DNA of 64,000 nucleotides from Cohaesibacter sp. ES.047 (lineage in GTDB: Bacteria; Pseudomonadota; Alphaproteobacteria; Rhizobiales; Cohaesibacteraceae). Positions within the stretch are counted from its first letter, which is position 1, and each line of letters begins with the position of its first letter. Positions 60,297-64,000 of this stretch are shown here, one piece after another. The stretch lies in contig NZ_LT907844.1 of the NCBI RefSeq assembly GCF_900215505.1, forward strand, positions 1,832,501 through 1,896,500. The letters run 5' to 3'. Made by a program: the position numbers and the translations under genes. The notes beneath the pieces were generated by a model. The model was not told the origin of the DNA and did no database searches. It was given only the letters and a program-made list of their open reading frames with translations.

Positions 60297-61064
60297 TCAG
60301 ATCACGGTGATTGCCGATATCTGTCGTCCATAATCGGGCTCCCTTTGATGAGTCGAGCGCCGATAGCTGAAAAACTGATCCTCTAGCGCGTAGGTGCAGC
60401 GGTCAAGGCTGATCGCCGTGCCGACGCCGCTTGCCTGCAGCTTTGAGAGAATGAAGGCGGGCAGGTCGAACTGGACATGCCCCTCCCGTTTGCCGTCCGA
60501 GAAGAAGCGTTCATAGGCGGCTTCCCGAGCGGTGAACCGGTCCTTGAACCCCAGATCCACCTCATAGTTCGGGCGGGAGATGGTGGGCCCCAGAATTGCC
60601 GTGATGTCGCGTTTTGTCGCGCCCAGCTCTTCCATGCGACCAAGGGTCGATTCAATGACGCCGTCAAATGCGCCGCGCCAGCCCGCATGAGCGGCTGCGA
60701 CCACACCCGCATTGGGGTCCGCAAACAGAAGCGGGCCGCAATCGGCAGTGAGAATGGCGACGGCAAGGCCCCGTTTCGCGGTGACCAGTGCGTCGACCTT
60801 GGGAACGGTTGTTCCTGCAAAGGGAGCATCGATGATGAGAGCTTCGGGGGAGTGAACCTGATGAGCGGTGACCAGATTTCCTTCCGTCACGGTCATGGCC
60901 TCTGCCACCCGGGCCCGGTTCTTGCGGACCTGTTCATGATCATCATCCGATCCGTAACCACAATTCAGGCTTTGATAGCTTTCACTGGAGGTGCCACCGT
61001 TGCGCGTGAAGAAACCGTGCTGGATGCCGGTCAGTTCGGAAAGGGCTGGATGCTCGATGCGCAT
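60297..61064 (-). CDS. pgeF: PgeF/YfiH-family purine nucleoside phosphorylase-like (laccase-domain) protein
   Basis: This 255-residue protein of the DUF152/YfiH family has GIQHGFFTRNGGTS, the LVTAHQVHSPEALIID segment (first metal His), ILTADCGPLLFADP and VVAAAHAGWRGAFDGV (further His and Cys ligands). Members act as Zn-dependent purine nucleoside phosphorylases or multicopper-like oxidases and edit cell-wall precursors. The ADCG in place of ADCVP is a small change near the metal Cys. It follows midA on the same strand, the common order. Confidence 0.9.
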   Translation of the reverse strand: MRIEHPALSELTGIQHGFFTRNGGTSSESYQSLNCGYGSDDDHEQVRKNRARVAEAMTVTEGNLVTAHQVHSPEALIIDAPFAGTTVPKVDALVTAKRGLAVAILTADCGPLLFADPNAGVVAAAHAGWRGAFDGVIESTLGRMEELGATKRDITAILGPTISRPNYEVDLGFKDRFTAREAAYERFFSDGKREGHVQFDLPAFILSKLQASGVGTAISLDRCTYALEDQFFSYRRSTHQREPDYGRQISAITVI

Positions 61065-61225
61065 GGGGACTTTCTGAAATCCTGCTGTGTGTTGCGGTGT
61101 CGGGTGGTCCTGTGGGCGCGGAGCGCCGCAGCCGTAGCAAGAGAAGTGTTGAGTGTCCGTTTGATCAAGTCAACCGGAAATCATCCCCGGTCGATTGATC
61201 CGTATGGTAATGAAGATGGTCAATG

Positions 61226-62404
61226 CTATCCAACCGAGAAAGGCGGAATTGTGACCGCTTGAGGCAATATCGCCATGGTTTTGAACAGATTCCCCATTTG
61301 ATCAGGGCCAGCCAGCCGTTCAACCGCGCTTTGAATGGCCTCCTGCTCCCTATGGCTTTTGCTTGTGCCCAATTGTCCCGCCCGTTCCAGCAGGCCAAGG
61401 TTCAGAAGAAAGGTGCCTTGTGTGACGGGATCCGGGACGGTGAGTGGGTTTGCCGATCCTTCGGCTTTTGCGAGTTCGGCTCTGGCACAGTCGGCAAGGG
61501 CCGAAAAATTCACATGCGCCGTCAGGTCCTGCTTGCCTGGCAAGGCCAGCGGGTCGGCATGGCCATGGGCCTTGAGCGCCTGAAGCGTGTCGCCGAACCC
61601 GGCGTCGACATAGCCATAGTCGATGAAGAGACCCGCACCGCCACGAAGCGCGAGACGGCCTGCAATGTCGGCCATGATGGCTTCGCTTGCCGGGCTCTTT
61701 TCCAGAATGGCACCCTTTTCAGGGGCGGCCTGATCGGAGCGTGCATGGTAGGCGCGAATCGGACCAACGCCGAAGGCGAGGGCCCCCTCTTTGTCGAGGC
61801 CTACGACACGCTCATGAACCGCTTCACCGGTTACGATCCACTGATGGACGGGCAGGCAGTCGAAGAATTCGTTGGCCACAAAGAACAGTGGTGCATCGGG
61901 CAGGGTTTTCAGGCTTCCATGCCATTCAGCCGGGAGCGGCAGGTCGGCAAGGCAGGTCTGCTGCTCCTGTCTCAAATCCGGACTGATCTCGACAAGGTGA
62001 ATATGCAGGGCGCGTGCGGCTGCTTCATCGGTGGTGATGGCCCGCAGCATGTCGCGCATCAGGGTGCCGCGACCGGGGCCGAGCTCGACCAGATGGAACG
62101 GCGAGGGGCGGCCCGACTGCTGCCAGACTGACAACATGAAAATACCGATGATCTCGCCGAACATCTGGCTTATTTCGGGTGCGGTGATGAAGTCGCCCTC
62201 TTGGCCTATGGGCTGTGCGTTGGTGTAATAACCGTGTTCGGGGTCGGTCAGGCACAGGGTCATGTAGTCGGCAACGGAGATCGGCCCGCCGGTTGCAATC
62301 ATGCGTTTGAGACGGGTTTCCAGAGGTGTCTCCTGATCGGGTAAGAGGGCGCGGTTGGCCGTATCAGGCGCATTGGATCGATGAGGCTCGGTGGGATCGC
62401 TCAT
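61226..62404 (-). CDS. SAM-dependent methyltransferase, MidA/NDUFAF7 family
   Basis: This 392-residue protein of the DUF185 family has ISVADYMTLCLTDPEHGYYT near residue 39, PIGQEGDFITAPEISQMFGE, and the SAM motif HLVELGPGRGTLMRDMLRAI. Then come ANEFFDCLPVHQWIV and FIDYGY. The human relative NDUFAF7 dimethylates an Arg of complex I subunit NDUFS2; bacterial members may do the same for NuoD. It lies between lgt and pgeF. Confidence 0.92.
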   Translation of the reverse strand: MSDPTEPHRSNAPDTANRALLPDQETPLETRLKRMIATGGPISVADYMTLCLTDPEHGYYTNAQPIGQEGDFITAPEISQMFGEIIGIFMLSVWQQSGRPSPFHLVELGPGRGTLMRDMLRAITTDEAAARALHIHLVEISPDLRQEQQTCLADLPLPAEWHGSLKTLPDAPLFFVANEFFDCLPVHQWIVTGEAVHERVVGLDKEGALAFGVGPIRAYHARSDQAAPEKGAILEKSPASEAIMADIAGRLALRGGAGLFIDYGYVDAGFGDTLQALKAHGHADPLALPGKQDLTAHVNFSALADCARAELAKAEGSANPLTVPDPVTQGTFLLNLGLLERAGQLGTSKSHREQEAIQSAVERLAGPDQMGNLFKTMAILPQAVTIPPFSVG

Positions 62405-62422
62405 ATCTGCCTTTGGTCTGAG

Positions 62423-63244
62423 TTATGGTCTTGCCTTGAGGCGAGCATAAACCAAGAGCAGCATTCCTGCCAGAATCATCGGGGCAGATAACCACATTCC
62501 CATGGTGGTGCCAAAGCTGAGGTAGCCGATCTGGCTGTCCGGAAGCCGCACCAGTTCAACAAGGCTGCGAAAGATGCCGTAAAGGATGGCAAAACAACCG
62601 GCCACGGTGCCGGGGTGTTTGAGCGCGTTGGTGGAATGGCTCAGAATGCGCAGGATGAGGAAGAGAAGAATCCCTTCAAGGGCGGCTTCATAAAGCTGGC
62701 TGGGGTGGCGAGGCTCAGGACCGGCATTGGGAAAGATCACCCCCCACGGCAGGTCGGTGGTGCGCCCCCAGAGTTCGGAATTGATGAAGTTGGCAACACG
62801 GCCGAAAAACAGTCCGAACGGGGCGGCGAGCGCGATGAGGTCGAACATCGAGAAGATGTTGATCGACCGCGCCCGGGCAAACAGGATCATGGCGATCGTG
62901 ACGCCCAGAAAACCGCCGTGGAAGGCCATGCCGCCATTCCAGACCGCCAAGATCTGGGCCGGATTGGCCAGATAGGCGTCGAGATTGTAGAACAGCACAT
63001 ATCCCAGCCGACCGCCGATAATGATGCCCAATGTTGCCCAGATGACAAAATCATCGAGATCCGTTGCGGTCAGCGGGCTTTGCTCGCTTGGCCAGAGGTG
63101 AGCCTGTCGCGCCATGCGCCGGGTATAGGACCAGGCAAGCAGGATGCCGACGATGTAGGCAATCGCATACCAGTGTATCTGGATGGGCCCAAGGGACAGG
63201 AGAACCGGGTCTATGGTCGGGAATGGAATAGCCAGAAAGGTCAC
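62423..63244 (-). CDS. lgt: Prolipoprotein diacylglyceryl transferase
   Basis: This 273-residue membrane enzyme has the Lgt signature GLFFGRVANFINSELWGR (about 143-160), the PNAGPEPRHPSQLYEAALEG segment and the N-terminal IGPIQIHWYAIAYIVGILLA-like span. It moves diacylglycerol to the lipobox Cys of prolipoproteins, the first step for the lipoproteins at 58230 and 17229. It is followed by midA with an 18-base gap. Confidence 0.94.
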   Translation of the reverse strand: MTFLAIPFPTIDPVLLSLGPIQIHWYAIAYIVGILLAWSYTRRMARQAHLWPSEQSPLTATDLDDFVIWATLGIIIGGRLGYVLFYNLDAYLANPAQILAVWNGGMAFHGGFLGVTIAMILFARARSINIFSMFDLIALAAPFGLFFGRVANFINSELWGRTTDLPWGVIFPNAGPEPRHPSQLYEAALEGILLFLILRILSHSTNALKHPGTVAGCFAILYGIFRSLVELVRLPDSQIGYLSFGTTMGMWLSAPMILAGMLLLVYARLKARP

Positions 63245-63438
63245 GCTGCGCCCCTAATATGATGTCTTTGACTTGCTGAGGGTTAGTTGTGTGCGATGGG
63301 ACAAGTCAAGAGACAGCCTATTTTTTAATTGTGTAATGCCCAAGGCACATTATATCAGTGTGAGGAAAAGATCTTAGGCGGATATGCGGGAATGACCAGT
63401 CGGGCCAGTTGACGCATGTCGAGTGAGGAGCGAGTGCA

Positions 63439-63744
63439 ATGACACAGACCAACAACCGACTTTTCGATGAATTCGCAAAGCTGATGACGGATGCCGCTGG
63501 CGTTGCCCAAGGGGTTCGTGATGAGGCGGAGACCGCCATTCGCGCCCAGCTCGAGCGTTTGATGGGGGACATGGATCTGGTCACGCGCGATGAGTTCGAA
63601 GCCGTGAAGGCAATGGCCGTCGCAGCCCGTGACGAAAATGAGGCGCTGGCCGCCCGGTTGGCCGTGGTGGAAGAAAAACTCGGTATTACCAGTGCCAGCG
63701 AAGACGGACAGGGCGCAACAGACGAGCCGACTTCAGCGATCTAG
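63439..63744 (+). CDS. ubiK: Accessory factor UbiK family protein (BMFP)
   Basis: This 101-residue protein has the typical start FDEFAKLMTDAAGVAQGVRD and a C-terminal coiled coil (VTRDEFEAVKAMAVAARDEN, EALAARLAVVEEKL). It corresponds to UbiK/YqiC, a membrane-fusogenic helper of aerobic ubiquinone synthesis. AGTGAGGAGCGAGTGCA precedes the ATG. A terminator follows about 45 bp later. Confidence 0.9.
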   Translation: MTQTNNRLFDEFAKLMTDAAGVAQGVRDEAETAIRAQLERLMGDMDLVTRDEFEAVKAMAVAARDENEALAARLAVVEEKLGITSASEDGQGATDEPTSAI

Positions 63745-63786
63745 TCAGGCGCTGGAATTCTTTTGATTGCCAATCCTCAGAAATGA

Positions 63787-63819
63787 AAAGCCTGCCGCTT
63801 CAATGTGGCGGGCTTTTTT
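63787..63819 (+). terminator. Terminator after ubiK
   Basis: AAAGCCTGCCGC pairs over 12 bp (two G-U) with GTGGCGGGCTTT around TTCAAT and is followed by T to 63819. Confidence 0.88.
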
Positions 63820-63950
63820 GTTTCTTCGCCCCTTGTTTCTTTTTTCGTCAGTGGTTTGAATTCTCCTAAAGACTGTGGCACTCACTATACAAGATCGACA
63901 AACAAGGTTCGGGTCGTATCCCGGAGCGCATTTTTCAGGGAAACAGGAAC

Positions 63951-64000
63951 ATGGAATTGGGAAATCTCTCACTGGTGCTGGTCGGGGCAGGCAAGATGGG
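63951..64000 (+). CDS. proC: Pyrroline-5-carboxylate reductase, 3' truncated by the window edge
   Basis: Only the first 16 codons are seen. They read MELGNLSLVLVGAGKM, the beginning of an NAD(P)-binding Rossmann fold (VGAGKMG) as in ProC, which is a common neighbour of the UbiK gene in Hyphomicrobiales. The assignment rests on the short motif plus position. Confidence 0.6.
   Translation, partial: MELGNLSLVLVGAGKM

Overview
The window looks like chromosome of an alphaproteobacterium, most likely a marine Hyphomicrobiales. I infer this from the pet operon, the mtnP-apt pair, the prs/rplY/pth/ychF set, the lgt-midA-pgeF-M24 cluster and the DUF1285-NudL-DUF6111-cca operon. Cohaesibacter-like is my guess from gene order and protein style, not a database result.

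About 1-26 kb is the structural half of a Mu-like (Myoviridae-type) prophage that enters the window already inside the MuF gene. Its order is MuF with a C-terminal nuclease domain, gpG, then (after a cargo block) protease/scaffold, decoration protein, major capsid, head-tail connector genes, tail sheath, tail tube, tail assembly chaperone with a -1 frameshift site, tape measure, gpU, gpX, gpD, gpV, gpW, gpJ, gpI, two tail fibres and a Dam methylase. The early and transposition genes lie left of position 1.

The most interesting part is the cargo at 1.5-7.2 kb. It sits between gpG and the protease gene and runs mostly against the late operon. It holds a methyltransferase, an unrecognised 260-residue protein and a two-reverse-transcriptase operon that I read as a DRT type 3 (UG3+UG8) anti-phage system. 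Directly downstream of the second RT is a non-coding stretch with a strong hairpin and a CACACACA run on the RT strand. This fits the ACACAC-type template reported for the DRT3 non-coding RNA.

About 26-47.7 kb is ordinary chromosome: a short autotransporter, elongator tRNA-Met, a TetR/hydrolase pair, a metallophosphoesterase, a 35-residue gene with its own terminator, NUDIX and GNAT enzymes, cca, hemF, trmL, an ABC exporter, petABC, mtnP, apt, ychF, pth and rplY.

About 47.8-56.9 kb is a decay zone full of insertion sequences between rplY and prs, two genes that are normally neighbours. An IS1111-type IS110 element is split by an IS256-family element with an 8-bp target duplication. Two sequence-identical IS630-family copies interrupt a glutathione S-transferase pseudogene and a di-haem cytochrome c peroxidase gene. 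An IS1182-type remnant closes the block.

About 57-64 kb returns to housekeeping genes: prs, a lipoprotein, a creatinase-fold M24 protein, pgeF, midA, lgt, ubiK and the first codons of proC.
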